64,000 nt of DNA, from positions 1 through 64,000 of IMG/VR virus record IMGVR_UViG_3300042449_002472. One strand, written 5' to 3'. Below, piece by piece: positions 16,197 through 25,693 of this stretch. The notes under the pieces were generated by a model. The model made no database searches. It was given only the letters and a program-made list of their open reading frames with translations, and was not told where the DNA came from. Each line of letters opens with the position of its first letter. Positions within the stretch are counted from its first letter, which is position 1. A program made the translations under genes and the position numbers. This stretch comes from a virus.

Positions 16197-16769
16197 TTAT
16201 TTTGCAGCCATTGGAATTTGTGGGTATTGTTTTTTAAACCAATCCATATATTTTTGATTAACAATAACTTTTTTATTTACATCTCCAACTCCAATAACAT
16301 GAGCTTGTACATCACCAGAATCATTTACACTTAGGTTTGGTATAAACATTGCCATCATTTTCATAGTTTCTGGTGGTGGCACTATAAATCCTCTTTTTTC
16401 TGCCATGCTTGCTATACTATCACTTACAGCACCCCAAACAGGTTTGTTGAGATTATCAACAAGACTTAATCCTTTTAGAATAGCTCTAGTACTTCCTGCA
16501 ACTCCTGTTAATTTTACTAAACCTGAATTTTGAAATCTAACACAAACAAATCCTGCTGCTGGATCATGTTCAGATTCTGGTGGTATTCCAAAAAAAGTCC
16601 ATGATCTTGATCTTCCAAGGAATGTGTTCATATCCCATGCTTTTCCTGTTGATTTAAGATAAGACTCAACAAAAATATTGTAAACCCATTCTGGCACAAT
16701 GTTCTTATCACTTAATGTAAAACTTTGTGGTTCTGTATTTTCTAATAACCATTCAATAAATGTAATCAT
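16197..16769 (-). CDS. Leader-bearing GNAT-like protein
   Basis: 190 aa starting MITFIEWLLENTEPQ. The middle has FVCVRFQNSGLVKLTGVAGS, then LKGL and PVWGAVSDSIASMAEKRGF, an order that recalls phage GNAT-type folds (central strand, turn, then a helix and a K-R-G-F end). Acetyl-CoA binding residues are not certain. It ends PMAAK, echoing the AAK end of the solenoid cargo although the body is unrelated. That is consistent with exchange of gene bodies between conserved junctions. The next leader ATG is 3 nt after its stop. Confidence 0.5.
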   Translation of the reverse strand: MITFIEWLLENTEPQSFTLSDKNIVPEWVYNIFVESYLKSTGKAWDMNTFLGRSRSWTFFGIPPESEHDPAAGFVCVRFQNSGLVKLTGVAGSTRAILKGLSLVDNLNKPVWGAVSDSIASMAEKRGFIVPPPETMKMMAMFIPNLSVNDSGDVQAHVIGVGDVNKKVIVNQKYMDWFKKQYPQIPMAAK

Positions 16770-16785
16770 ATATAATTTTTCCTAT

Positions 16786-18354
16786 TTATTTTTTAGGGGT
16801 CGGCAAACTATCAATAAAGTCTGAAACTTCTTGGCCTTTATAATTAAAGATATCTCGTGGATCATCTGTGACTACCTTCGCTGCCGCCTTAACTGCTGGT
16901 GCCACTACATCTAATGCACTTTTTGCAACACTACCACCAGAATTTTTAATTTCATCAGAACTAAATATAAATGATCGAAGGGTATAACCAGCACTAACAG
17001 CCTCCCTTCTTGCATCTTCAGCATCTTTTGGATTTAGTCCAGAATCTCCAGCAGCAGAAGATAAAGCTTTTAATTTCACGAAAATACCATTTACAAAAGA
17101 ATTGTGCTTCAATTGATATTCATTAAAACGATTCATTAATTCAGAACTATTGTAGGTTGATATAACATCTTTTAAATCTGCTATTCGGTCTTGATCATTT
17201 CCCATTTTAAACAATAAATGCCACAAAACATCTTTCGCCTTGTCAGATTTTTCAGTTATTGCTTGTTTTAATATTTGTGCATGAAGCGTATTATCATAAA
17301 AATCTGTTTTCTTCATTGCATCTATCAAATCTGGATTTCTAATCAAATTTGATATCTTTGATGGATCAAGAGAATTTGCAGCATTCTGAAGTTTGTCTCC
17401 CAATATATCATCAGTTTCTTTTTGTGGAACCCCAACTTTTTCAGCAACTTTTCTAATATCATCACTTTCGGCTGCTGACAATTTTCCTTGAATCATATCT
17501 GTGACTTTTTCTGTTGCTTTAGCTCCAAGTTTACCGACATAATAACCTATGATTACACCGAACAAGACTTTGCCAGTAGCTACCGGATTGTTTGCTATCA
17601 TTTTCATAACACTAGAAAATAATTTGGCGATACTAGAAATTGAATTTGATATAATGCTAACTCCAGCACCAGCACCATAACCAAGACCTTTACCTAAAAA
17701 TTCTCCAACTCCTCTTGCATCTTCTTGGTACTCATTTTCCAAATAAATTTTTTGGTATAAGTTTATATCTTTATTTCTTAAGAATGAATTGAATGAGTCA
17801 AATGAATCTGCAACTACTTTAGGAGTTGCGGCTGTTGGGTTTTTACTTTTCCAATCTACCCACATTTTATCTAATTCTTCGACTGTTTTGCCAGTTAGTT
17901 TTTCCCATGCTGTATCATACATTTTGTTGGCTAAATTTGTCGCAACTCTTCTTAGTGATAAAGCGAGAATATATGCAGGAAGAGCAGCGGGTGCAGTTGC
18001 TGCAATACCAACAATCATAGCTGCTGTAACTGGTGATATCCCAACTTTGTCTGCAAATTTTTGTGACACATTTGCGACTATTTCAATAGTTTTTAAAATC
18101 CCTGGGGTAAGAAACTTTCCAAGTTCCTCAACATCTTTGGCACCTTTGTCATATCCTTGCTTTAGACCTGTAGAAAGTCCACCTGCAAAGTTCTTAGCAC
18201 CTTGAAGAATTGGTGATTTAGATGGATCGAGAAAATCCATTTCATTTAGATCAACGCAATAAGATTCTGAATAAGTAGTTTGTCCTATTTGACTTCTTAA
18301 GCTATTCCACCATTCTTGTTCTGTAATAATTCTTTGATTTGTGTAGTGTGACAT
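16786..18354 (-). CDS. Large hydrophobic-segment cargo protein, WW-type leader
   Basis: 522 aa starting MSHYTNQRIITEQEWWNSLR, a third leader style shared with 31460-31864 (MSxYxNQ..I.E..WW). Two hydrophobic stretches are conserved with 42197-43777: SPVTAAMIVGIAATAPAALP near residue 115, and NPVATGKVLFGVIIGYYVG near 255. The rest is helical and charged. I infer a membrane-active or virion-internal protein. GAGGA sits 5 nt before the ATG, a strong ribosome site, unlike the coupled genes downstream of it. Confidence 0.65.
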   Translation of the reverse strand: MSHYTNQRIITEQEWWNSLRSQIGQTTYSESYCVDLNEMDFLDPSKSPILQGAKNFAGGLSTGLKQGYDKGAKDVEELGKFLTPGILKTIEIVANVSQKFADKVGISPVTAAMIVGIAATAPAALPAYILALSLRRVATNLANKMYDTAWEKLTGKTVEELDKMWVDWKSKNPTAATPKVVADSFDSFNSFLRNKDINLYQKIYLENEYQEDARGVGEFLGKGLGYGAGAGVSIISNSISSIAKLFSSVMKMIANNPVATGKVLFGVIIGYYVGKLGAKATEKVTDMIQGKLSAAESDDIRKVAEKVGVPQKETDDILGDKLQNAANSLDPSKISNLIRNPDLIDAMKKTDFYDNTLHAQILKQAITEKSDKAKDVLWHLLFKMGNDQDRIADLKDVISTYNSSELMNRFNEYQLKHNSFVNGIFVKLKALSSAAGDSGLNPKDAEDARREAVSAGYTLRSFIFSSDEIKNSGGSVAKSALDVVAPAVKAAAKVVTDDPRDIFNYKGQEVSDFIDSLPTPKK

Positions 18355-18412
18355 AGATCCTCATATTTGTTGATAATATGGTATCTATGTGGTTCGATGA
18401 AGGAAATTAATG

Positions 18413-18823
18413 TTACATATGCACTAATTTTTCTATAATTTTGCTATCTTTTTCTAATAGCCATTGTAGTCCAAAATGAATGGGTGATGGCCAATTTCCA
18501 AATTCGACCCATTTATAATCTTGAGTTTCCCAATTTAAACATGGAGTGAATTCTTCATCTATTATTCCCAAGAAATTGTGATATTTAAATACAAACCAAT
18601 TCATGGTTGATAATTTGATTAGTTCGATATTTCCATTATATCCAGATTCTTCTCTTAGTTCTCTTTTTGCTGTTTCTTGTGGAATTTCATCAGGGGAAGA
18701 AAAACCTCCCCAAGTTCCCCAAGTATTTGGTTGACCAACTTGCTTAGACCTATGAGGAAGCAGTATTTTTTTTGTGTTTTTGGCCAAAATGATACATCCA
18801 GAACCTTGTTTTACAAATTGCAT
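18413..18823 (-). CDS. Nudix hydrolase (no leader)
   Basis: 136 aa. A full Nudix box is present: G40-x5-E46-x7-R54-E55-x-x-E58-E59-x-G61-Y62, within WGTWGGFSSPDEIPQE. HRSKQVGQPNTWG upstream is typical of 8-oxo-dGTP or general NTP hydrolases. The N-terminus MQFVKQGSG does not match the cargo leader, so this one is probably a cytoplasmic enzyme acting during infection. GGGAAA precedes the ATG. Substrate unknown. Confidence 0.85.
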   Translation of the reverse strand: MQFVKQGSGCIILAKNTKKILLPHRSKQVGQPNTWGTWGGFSSPDEIPQETAKRELREESGYNGNIELIKLSTMNWFVFKYHNFLGIIDEEFTPCLNWETQDYKWVEFGNWPSPIHFGLQWLLEKDSKIIEKLVHM

Positions 18824-18890
18824 GTTTTTCCCAATACTGTTAAAAATAAATTACCTAAGTAACTATAGCAATTAATTTTTGATAGTAAAG

Positions 18891-21062
18891 TTAGTCGAAG
18901 TCACTACTGAAGCGAATTCTTTTTCTTCTTTTTAGTTCTTGGTTTATCATATCTTGTACTTCTGGCGATTTCTTATATCTAAAGGCATCCAAACTAGTGA
19001 GTGATTTCAAAAATGAATATGGCTTATCAATCAATTTTACCATTTCATTTATATCTTTTGCATTTCTGATCAAAATAGAAGCTTCTTCAAGACTGAGTTG
19101 TTTTTTAATTTTAATCAAGGTCATTGCCATTTTTAATTTGTCTGTTGCGTATTGAACAAAATATTGAAATGCCACTATAGAAATTTCTTGATTTTTTTCT
19201 TTTAGAATTTGGATAATATCATTTATAGTTTTATCTTTATCTTTTGATCTGTCGAAAATCCATCCTATGACTTTGTCATGAACTGGATATTTACTTTGTC
19301 TTAAATTATTTAAAATAAGTTCTAAAATTTCAGTATTATCTTTTAGATTAGAAGTCAAATAAGAAACATCATCACCAGAAAGATTTTCTTTATATTTTAT
19401 AATTATTTTTGCCATTTGTTCTCTTCTATCAATTGCATTATCAAGCAAAGAAGAAATATTTTTATCAGAAAGTTTGCTTATATTATCTGATCCTAACCGT
19501 TCTGCTATTTTGTCTTTATCTTTTGAATAAAAAAGCAAATGAAAAACATTACTATTAGAAAGATTTGTTTTTTTGTATCTTATAATTAGATCTGACATTT
19601 TGTCTTTATCAGTTGCAGTACCAAGTAAACTATAAACATTGCTATTAGAAAGTTCTGGTTTTTTTCTTATAATTAATTCTGCCATTTTTTCTTTGTCATT
19701 TGCCTTAAGAAGCAAATTTTCAACAGTATCATCAGAAAGTTTTGGATTTTTGTTTAGAATTATTTCTGCTATTTTTTCTTTATCATTTGCAAATTGAATC
19801 AAATTAAAAACATTATTATCAGAAAGTTCTGGTTTCTTTTCAATAATCAATTCTGCTATTTTTTCTTTGTTGATTGCAGCATAAATCAAATCACCAACAT
19901 TTTTGTCAGAAAGGTTTGATTTCTTTTGGATAATTAGTTGTGCTATTTTGTCTCTGTCTTTTGTATTTACAGCCAAACTATAAACATCACTATCAGAAAT
20001 TTCTTGATGCTTTTCAATAATAAGTTGTGCTATTTTGTCTTTGTCAGTTGAATAAGAAATCAAATGATAAACATTATTACGAGAAAATTTTGGGTTGTAG
20101 TTTATAATTAGTTCTGAAACTTTGTCTTTGTCTTTTGCATTTCTAAACAATGAAACAAGAATTTCGCCATAAAGTTCTGGTATGTATTTTATAATTACTT
20201 CTGCCATTTGGTCTTTGTCACTTGCTCTATCAAGTAAATCAGAAATATCTTTATCAGAAAGTTTTTTTAAATTTGATTCTAATTTTTTTGCTGTTCGTTC
20301 TAAGTTTTTAGAATTCAAAAAAATACTTTTGACATTTTCAATTTCAGTATTGCTGCCAAACGCAAGTTTTTCTTTCATTTTTTCTGGAGCCTTGTAGGTA
20401 GTTTTAAAAGCTGTGCCTAATGTTCCAACCGATTTTATCCAACCAATATTACTTTTTAGTTCTTCCATCTTTTTCATATTATTAGGTTCTGCGACTGCAT
20501 AACCCAACATAGTTATTGTTCCATCTTTAACTGTTGGATATTTCACTAAACAATAACCATCATTTGCCCCATAATAGATAATTCCTTTTACCGAATTTAC
20601 TATCCAACCATTTTGTTCATAGAATTGTTTTGCTAAAGCTGATGAGTATTTTTCTTTTTCTTGTTGTTCATCGTAATATTTTAATTTAATTTCATTTACA
20701 TTTGGTTTGTTTAGTAGTCCTAATTTCTTTAATTGATCGCTTATTTTATAATCCTTGCCATGTATTTGTTTTGCCACAGATAATTGAAATATGAGATATT
20801 TGTCTAGTTCTTCCACTTTAAATTTGACTACTGCTTGACCATATGTTTGCATATAATTGGTAAATTGGCTTTCTATTGCAAAAGTAGTATAAAGACCACA
20901 ACCGTACATACAACCTGAGCCAACTTTGTAATCTTTTGTGAGTATACTTGATACGGCTTTGACGCTATCATCTTTATTGCAATCTTGACATGTTCTATGA
21001 TAGACAGTTGCGGTCTTATTGGGGAATATTTCTTCAGATAGTAGCCAATGTTTAAAGTTCAT
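18891..21062 (-). CDS. Cargo ART-like protein with long solenoid tail (copy 4)
   Basis: About 723 aa, the longest of the family, starting MNFKHWLLSEEIFPNKT. The head carries TVYHRTCQDCNKDD, SSILTKDYKVGSG, CGLYTTFAIESQF and GIIYYGANDGYCLVKY. The tail has roughly thirteen to fifteen ~33-aa two-helix units (DKDKIAQLI then LSDKNV), becoming irregular towards a basic end KRRKRIRFSSDFD with no IAAK. The start at 21062 is chosen because it gives the leader; an upstream in-frame ATG at 21110 would add 16 hydrophobic residues. It is the promoter-proximal member of this array block. Confidence 0.75.
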   Translation of the reverse strand: MNFKHWLLSEEIFPNKTATVYHRTCQDCNKDDSVKAVSSILTKDYKVGSGCMYGCGLYTTFAIESQFTNYMQTYGQAVVKFKVEELDKYLIFQLSVAKQIHGKDYKISDQLKKLGLLNKPNVNEIKLKYYDEQQEKEKYSSALAKQFYEQNGWIVNSVKGIIYYGANDGYCLVKYPTVKDGTITMLGYAVAEPNNMKKMEELKSNIGWIKSVGTLGTAFKTTYKAPEKMKEKLAFGSNTEIENVKSIFLNSKNLERTAKKLESNLKKLSDKDISDLLDRASDKDQMAEVIIKYIPELYGEILVSLFRNAKDKDKVSELIINYNPKFSRNNVYHLISYSTDKDKIAQLIIEKHQEISDSDVYSLAVNTKDRDKIAQLIIQKKSNLSDKNVGDLIYAAINKEKIAELIIEKKPELSDNNVFNLIQFANDKEKIAEIILNKNPKLSDDTVENLLLKANDKEKMAELIIRKKPELSNSNVYSLLGTATDKDKMSDLIIRYKKTNLSNSNVFHLLFYSKDKDKIAERLGSDNISKLSDKNISSLLDNAIDRREQMAKIIIKYKENLSGDDVSYLTSNLKDNTEILELILNNLRQSKYPVHDKVIGWIFDRSKDKDKTINDIIQILKEKNQEISIVAFQYFVQYATDKLKMAMTLIKIKKQLSLEEASILIRNAKDINEMVKLIDKPYSFLKSLTSLDAFRYKKSPEVQDMINQELKRRKRIRFSSDFD

Positions 21063-21134
21063 AGATTTATTTACACAACAAATAAGATAAAATCCACTAA
21101 ATAATGTCATTACAAGTTAAGAGTGGGGATAATT

Positions 21135-22355
21135 ATGAAATTCAAAATTTGGTTAGAAAATGACGAAAATAATGATGCCATTAAGAAAATGGAAAAATAT
21201 GCAATTGAAGGTAAATTTGAAAAGTTAAAGCAATTATATGAAGAAGCATTAAGTGCAAATCATCTTACAAAAGATCAGTATAGAAAGTTGAAAGATACAT
21301 TTGAAGATTCAACTAGTGATCCATATCTTGAAGAGTTTGCAAAATTTTCCAAAGAATATGATAAAAGAGAATATGAAAAAAATAAATTAGATCCCACTAA
21401 TTATGCTCCACATTTCATATTAAAATCTAATCTGGAACATGTTTTTATAAGCGACTTAAGGTGGGCAAGCGGTTCTAAGAGATATAGTTTGCTAACTAAA
21501 AAATCAAATCAGAAATATATTGATTCATTCCCAGAAGAAGTGCAACAAGCCTGTAAGGGTATGTTGGCATATTCTATGGATTATATAGAAGCCAAGAAAA
21601 AGATAGATGATCTTAAAGAAAAAGTAAAGACTCCAGCAGATTTTAAAGCGATGAAAAAAAGTGAAGATGAGGAACGCAAGAAAAAAGAATTGTTCATGAG
21701 ACCTCTAGCATCAAAAATGGCAATGGGCAAATTATCGACTCAAGTCGAACAAGTGCTAGAAAGCAAACAACAAGAATTTATCGAAAGTTATAAAAACGAT
21801 CTATTAAATAAATTTCAAATTAATTCTGAAAAAGTAAAAAATTACAAAATTTCAAATAAAGATGATATGGTAAAGATAATGCGTCAATTTATGTATTTTA
21901 ATATTTTAGAGCTTTTCAAATTTGACTATAAAAATTTGACTATAGAAAAAGTAGAAAATACAAATGAAATTGTAAATAAGCTATCAAAAAATAGATGGGA
22001 TTCAATGTCGGGATTTTTCAAATCGAGAATGATCAATAAAATAGGCCCAATTGTTGATAAGAAGGCCAAAGACAATAGTGATTTTACAATGAAAACAATA
22101 GAAATTTCTATTGATGGTGGAAAACTTGTAGGTAGATTTAATTTCAATTTTACAGACCAGTCTTCATTCAATGTAAAACATCAAGTTGTAGGTTATATTA
22201 ACAAAAACAATTTAGGATTTTATAGATTCCCAACACACTTTCAAAATATAAAAACTGCTGATGGAACTGCATATAACTTTTTGTCAGAAGAAGAAATGTA
22301 CAAAAAGTTTGCAGACATTGAAAAACCAAAAGAAATGCCAGAGGAAAAAATCTAA
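21135..22355 (+). CDS. Leader-bearing helical cargo protein
   Basis: About 406 aa starting MKFKIWLENDENNDAIKK. It is rich in Lys and Glu and mostly helical, with a beta-like portion near the end (TIEISIDGGKLVGRFNFNFT). No recognised motif. A long lysine-rich helix around residues 140-180 could be coiled coil. GGGG lies 6 nt before the ATG. It is divergent from the ART-like gene at 18891-21062, with only ~70 bp between them, so the two likely share a control region. Confidence 0.65.
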   Translation: MKFKIWLENDENNDAIKKMEKYAIEGKFEKLKQLYEEALSANHLTKDQYRKLKDTFEDSTSDPYLEEFAKFSKEYDKREYEKNKLDPTNYAPHFILKSNLEHVFISDLRWASGSKRYSLLTKKSNQKYIDSFPEEVQQACKGMLAYSMDYIEAKKKIDDLKEKVKTPADFKAMKKSEDEERKKKELFMRPLASKMAMGKLSTQVEQVLESKQQEFIESYKNDLLNKFQINSEKVKNYKISNKDDMVKIMRQFMYFNILELFKFDYKNLTIEKVENTNEIVNKLSKNRWDSMSGFFKSRMINKIGPIVDKKAKDNSDFTMKTIEISIDGGKLVGRFNFNFTDQSSFNVKHQVVGYINKNNLGFYRFPTHFQNIKTADGTAYNFLSEEEMYKKFADIEKPKEMPEEKI

Positions 22356-22391
22356 CAAAAAATAGATTCTACTTTAATATTTCCATTACAA

Positions 22392-22736
22392 TTACATGGA
22401 AAAAGAACTGCCACATCCACAAGTAGACTTAGCTTGTGGATTGTCTATTTTAAATCCACGAGAATTCATATCATCAATAAAATCTATAGTTGCATCTCCG
22501 ATATACATAGCACTTCTTTTATCGACTATTACTGATATGCCTTTGATTTCATATAATTCGTCTAATTTTTGATTTACCTCTTTTTCTATTGTTAGTTTCG
22601 ATTGGAAGCCAGAGCATCCACCACCAACAACTTTTACTCTTACATGAAGCTTTTCTTCTGTAGCTCCTTGGTTTCTTTCTTCTTCAATTGCAAGATTTAT
22701 TTCTTTTACTGCTTTTTCTGTTATTTTAATTGCCAT
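22392..22736 (-). CDS. A-type iron-sulfur carrier (HesB/IscA/ErpA family)
   Basis: 114 aa, full family length. The three ligand cysteines are present: C41 in GGGCSGF and C106/C108 in STCGCGSSF. Such proteins hold and hand over Fe-S clusters to apo-enzymes in the cytoplasm; phage-borne copies are known. There is no cargo leader, so it should act inside the infected cell. AAAGGAAATAAA before the ATG is a good ribosome site. It stands alone between unrelated genes, with no suf or isc partner. Confidence 0.92.
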   Translation of the reverse strand: MAIKITEKAVKEINLAIEEERNQGATEEKLHVRVKVVGGGCSGFQSKLTIEKEVNQKLDELYEIKGISVIVDKRSAMYIGDATIDFIDDMNSRGFKIDNPQAKSTCGCGSSFSM

Positions 22737-22877
22737 TTTATTTCCTTTACAATAATTCTTTTAACTTTTGTCTATTATTCATTTCAATAACTTAATCAAA
22801 ACCTTCTTCTGGTGCGATTTGTTAAAAATAACTCATCATCCTATCTAAGACTTATGATAGAATATTTTTTATCAATT

Positions 22878-23654
22878 TCATAGCAATTTATTTTTCAATA
22901 AAACAAAAGGATCGTTAATATAAATGTCATCAGTAAGCTTAATTCCATTTGTTCTATTTAATTCGCCAAATGAATCGCCAAATGGAAAATCATCACTTTC
23001 TGCATACTTAGTCTTGAAGTAATTAGAATAAATCATTTTCATTTGAACTATTTTATCATGAACAGTATCTGCGTAAGTTGTATGATGCATTATTGCTTCT
23101 TGTGTTATTCCGCCATGAGGTCCATTTATAAAAAATTCTCTTGGCATCAAAGCGTGATTTACATTTGCATCGTGAATAATCTCATTTAAGATATCTTGGT
23201 CGGCATATTTAGGTTTTTTTAATTTTAATTCTTCTTTTATAGAACATATAAGTTTAATTATATTTTTAGTGTTTCTTAAAATGTAATAACCACCGTTGTA
23301 TTTATCGGAGTCAAATTCCTTTGTTCCACAGAAATCTAATTTTTTACATTCCATAAAATCTAAAACTCTAAAAGTATTCATTGGGTTTAAATATTGAATA
23401 TCCAAATCATTAAAGACCAATAATTCTCCCTCTCTTAATTCGTTTAAATTTTTTATTATAAAGTCTAATTTTTGCACCGCAGCTTCATACCAAGAAGGAG
23501 TTCCAAATCCAAATACATTAAATTCTTTTAAATCAATTTTACACAAACAAACTTCAAAATAATCTAAATATTTTTCTATTGATTTATTGTAAATGTCATA
23601 AATATTTTTAAAATTATCAGACCAAACACCCACAAGTTTTATTTTTTTGTTCAT
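22878..23654 (-). CDS. Nucleotide-diphospho-sugar glycosyltransferase-like
   Basis: About 258 aa with GT-A features: VFNDLDIQYLNP with D83-x-D85 for metal and nucleotide sugar, KYNGGYYILRNT, and ADQDILNEII. This order resembles the nucleotide-diphospho-sugar transferase domain of GT77-like enzymes. Start at 23654 because AGGTG lies just upstream; the GTG at 23660 is too close. It probably glycosylates a surface or virion acceptor. It is single, not in an operon with other glycan genes. Confidence 0.7.
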   Translation of the reverse strand: MNKKIKLVGVWSDNFKNIYDIYNKSIEKYLDYFEVCLCKIDLKEFNVFGFGTPSWYEAAVQKLDFIIKNLNELREGELLVFNDLDIQYLNPMNTFRVLDFMECKKLDFCGTKEFDSDKYNGGYYILRNTKNIIKLICSIKEELKLKKPKYADQDILNEIIHDANVNHALMPREFFINGPHGGITQEAIMHHTTYADTVHDKIVQMKMIYSNYFKTKYAESDDFPFGDSFGELNRTNGIKLTDDIYINDPFVLLKNKLL

Positions 23655-23738
23655 AATCACCTAAAAACATGAAATTAAGTTTTTGTAGATGTATTATAGT
23701 TAGGTATTTTTTATTGTACATGTTAATTTCCTTTTGTT

Positions 23739-24455
23739 TTAAAACAAAGAATCTATAATTGGTGGTGGCTCATCCCATGCTGAAGTCTTAGATGTAGTTA
23801 TTGGTTTTGGTTTAGAATAAACTTCTGGTTGTTTATCTTTTAATTGTTTTTTATTTGATTTTGGCTTTGGAAATTTTGCAAAGAATGCATCCAATTGATT
23901 GTTGTTTTCCCCGCCATCGATAAACTCATATTTTCCTCCCTGACCCAATTCTTGTTGCAATATTTGAGTAGCAGTCTTTCCTTCGATTGGCTTAATATCT
24001 GCAATTTTTCCATCAACAATTATATATCTTATTCCGTCTTTAAGTTCTTTACCAAATGGAGCCACTACAATGAACGCCCCATCTCTGTAAGCTGTTGAAG
24101 CTCCAAGTCCCGATCCTACTCCATTTATATTATTTGTTAGTGGTGCTGTATGATTTGGTGCCTTGTTTCTTTTAAGCATTTCTATTAGTGACTTTATTTG
24201 AAAACCAAGACTAATTTTAGCTAATCCATGTGCATCCAACTGTACATTCAAATCATCATATTTTGGCAATAAGTAAAAAAGAGTATCTTTATCGCTGTAT
24301 CGATTGTAGTTACCGACAGATCTCATCAATGGCTTTAAATTATCTGGTAATTCTTGGTTCCATATTTCAGAAACATCAATCGATTCATAATATTGATTCT
24401 CTGTAATAATACCAGCTAGGTACAATTTGTAATTAGGATAGTTTTTATTGTACAT
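23739..24455 (-). CDS. Unknown protein next to CCA enzyme
   Basis: About 238 aa. No family recognised. The first 25 residues include YKLYLAGIITENQYYES, which may be a diverged leader. The middle has GAFIVVAPFGKELKDGIRYI. The last ~50 residues are Lys/Pro/Gln rich and probably disordered. ATG 24455 overlaps the last codons of the CCA-like gene by about 11 bp, with AGGAC about 12 nt upstream, so translation is likely coupled to it. Confidence 0.55.
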   Translation of the reverse strand: MYNKNYPNYKLYLAGIITENQYYESIDVSEIWNQELPDNLKPLMRSVGNYNRYSDKDTLFYLLPKYDDLNVQLDAHGLAKISLGFQIKSLIEMLKRNKAPNHTAPLTNNINGVGSGLGASTAYRDGAFIVVAPFGKELKDGIRYIIVDGKIADIKPIEGKTATQILQQELGQGGKYEFIDGGENNNQLDAFFAKFPKPKSNKKQLKDKQPEVYSKPKPITTSKTSAWDEPPPIIDSLF

Positions 24456-25692
24456 TGAAGAAGTTGTCCTTTTCCATTTGATCAAGTTTATCGCTTATAT
24501 CTTTTCCTTTTAATCCAAGGTGTGCCACATCTGCACCAGTGTATTTAGGCTTGTGTTCAAATAATCTCTTAGATTCATTCTCAAATCCGAAATGACTCAT
24601 GAATGATTCTATGGACTTATAAGTAACTCTCTTCATTTCTCTGGATATATCATGAATTTTGTATTCGTGGCTCATTGGATTCTTGAACATGTTATATGCT
24701 TTTAAAATTATGATCGCAGGAGTAAGAACATCGTGTTCGAATTTGTATTGTATCAGCATATCAGACAGCTTCCTATTAGGAACTTCTTCACTAAGGATGT
24801 AAGCAATCATAGCAGAAAGATTATTGTTCATTTGATCAAGAGGTTCCAATTTTGGAATTTTTATTCTTTCTGGCATGATATTATGAATGAGATCCAAATC
24901 TTTTAAAGACTTGATGAAATTAGCTGGAGATTGACTTTGCTTTAAACCAGAAAGAAATTCTTTGTTGATTCTTTCCTTGCTGACATTTTCTAAGTTTTTG
25001 AATTCAGCTATTGCCATTTTGGTTTTATCGTCAAGATGACTCATTATATTGTCACGATTGTATCTGTTAAAGAATCTAACTACACGCAGAACTCTAAGTT
25101 TGTCTTCATAGAATCTTTGGAATGGATCTCCGACCACACTTGTGTGTTTGTTCTTTATGTCTTTAATGCCTTTTCCGTCATTATAATCTTTTACTTTTTT
25201 GTTTATTGTATCATAGAACAAAGCGTTATAGTTCAAGTCTCTTCTTTTAGTATCTTCTTCTGGTGTCGCTCCAAATTCTGTTTTTTCTGGTGTTCTTGAA
25301 TTGCCAGAATAGACTTCCTTTCTGAAAGTTGCTATTTCAAATTCATCTTTCTTTTTTCCATCCATGTCTTTAACAATGATGGAAAGGACTCCTTGGTCTA
25401 TTCCCTTCTCGAATATTTCTAATTTAAATCTTCCATTGGCTATGGTTGTATTATGAATTATTTTTCTTGTTTCTTCTGGAAGTGCGTCTGTTGCTAGATC
25501 ATAGTCGTTTATGTCTTTTTTCATGTCGTGAAAATGATTAAAGAGATGATCCCTTACAGCACCACCGACTACATAGCATGTTTTGCCATGTGCATTCATG
25601 ATGTGTGCTATTTCTTCTAATTCCTCTGGGATCGACATTTGAGTGTCTATAGTTTCTAATTCTTCAGAAAATAACCATTGTTTAAATTTCAT
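24445..25692 (-). CDS. Leader-bearing CCA-adding enzyme / poly(A) polymerase family
   Basis: 415 aa starting MKFKQWLFSEELETID, a cargo leader. Then come the class II nucleotidyltransferase signatures: YVVGGAVRDHL (43-48 GGAVRD), the D63-x-D65 metal site in NDYDLATDALPEE, RRDLNYNALFYD near 150, and GDPFQRFYEDKLRVLRVVRF. The family adds CCA to tRNA 3' ends or adds A tails to RNA. A capsid-targeting leader on it is unusual and suggests delivery with the DNA to repair or tail host or phage tRNA early. The length is normal for the family. Confidence 0.85.
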   Translation of the reverse strand: MKFKQWLFSEELETIDTQMSIPEELEEIAHIMNAHGKTCYVVGGAVRDHLFNHFHDMKKDINDYDLATDALPEETRKIIHNTTIANGRFKLEIFEKGIDQGVLSIIVKDMDGKKKDEFEIATFRKEVYSGNSRTPEKTEFGATPEEDTKRRDLNYNALFYDTINKKVKDYNDGKGIKDIKNKHTSVVGDPFQRFYEDKLRVLRVVRFFNRYNRDNIMSHLDDKTKMAIAEFKNLENVSKERINKEFLSGLKQSQSPANFIKSLKDLDLIHNIMPERIKIPKLEPLDQMNNNLSAMIAYILSEEVPNRKLSDMLIQYKFEHDVLTPAIIILKAYNMFKNPMSHEYKIHDISREMKRVTYKSIESFMSHFGFENESKRLFEHKPKYTGADVAHLGLKGKDISDKLDQMEKDNFFNVQ

Positions 25693-25693
25693 G

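Noticed and set aside
22840-22872. Imperfect hairpin followed by T-rich DNA
   Set aside because: The stem has a bulge and only weak pairs, and no + strand gene ends nearby; not strong enough to call a terminator.
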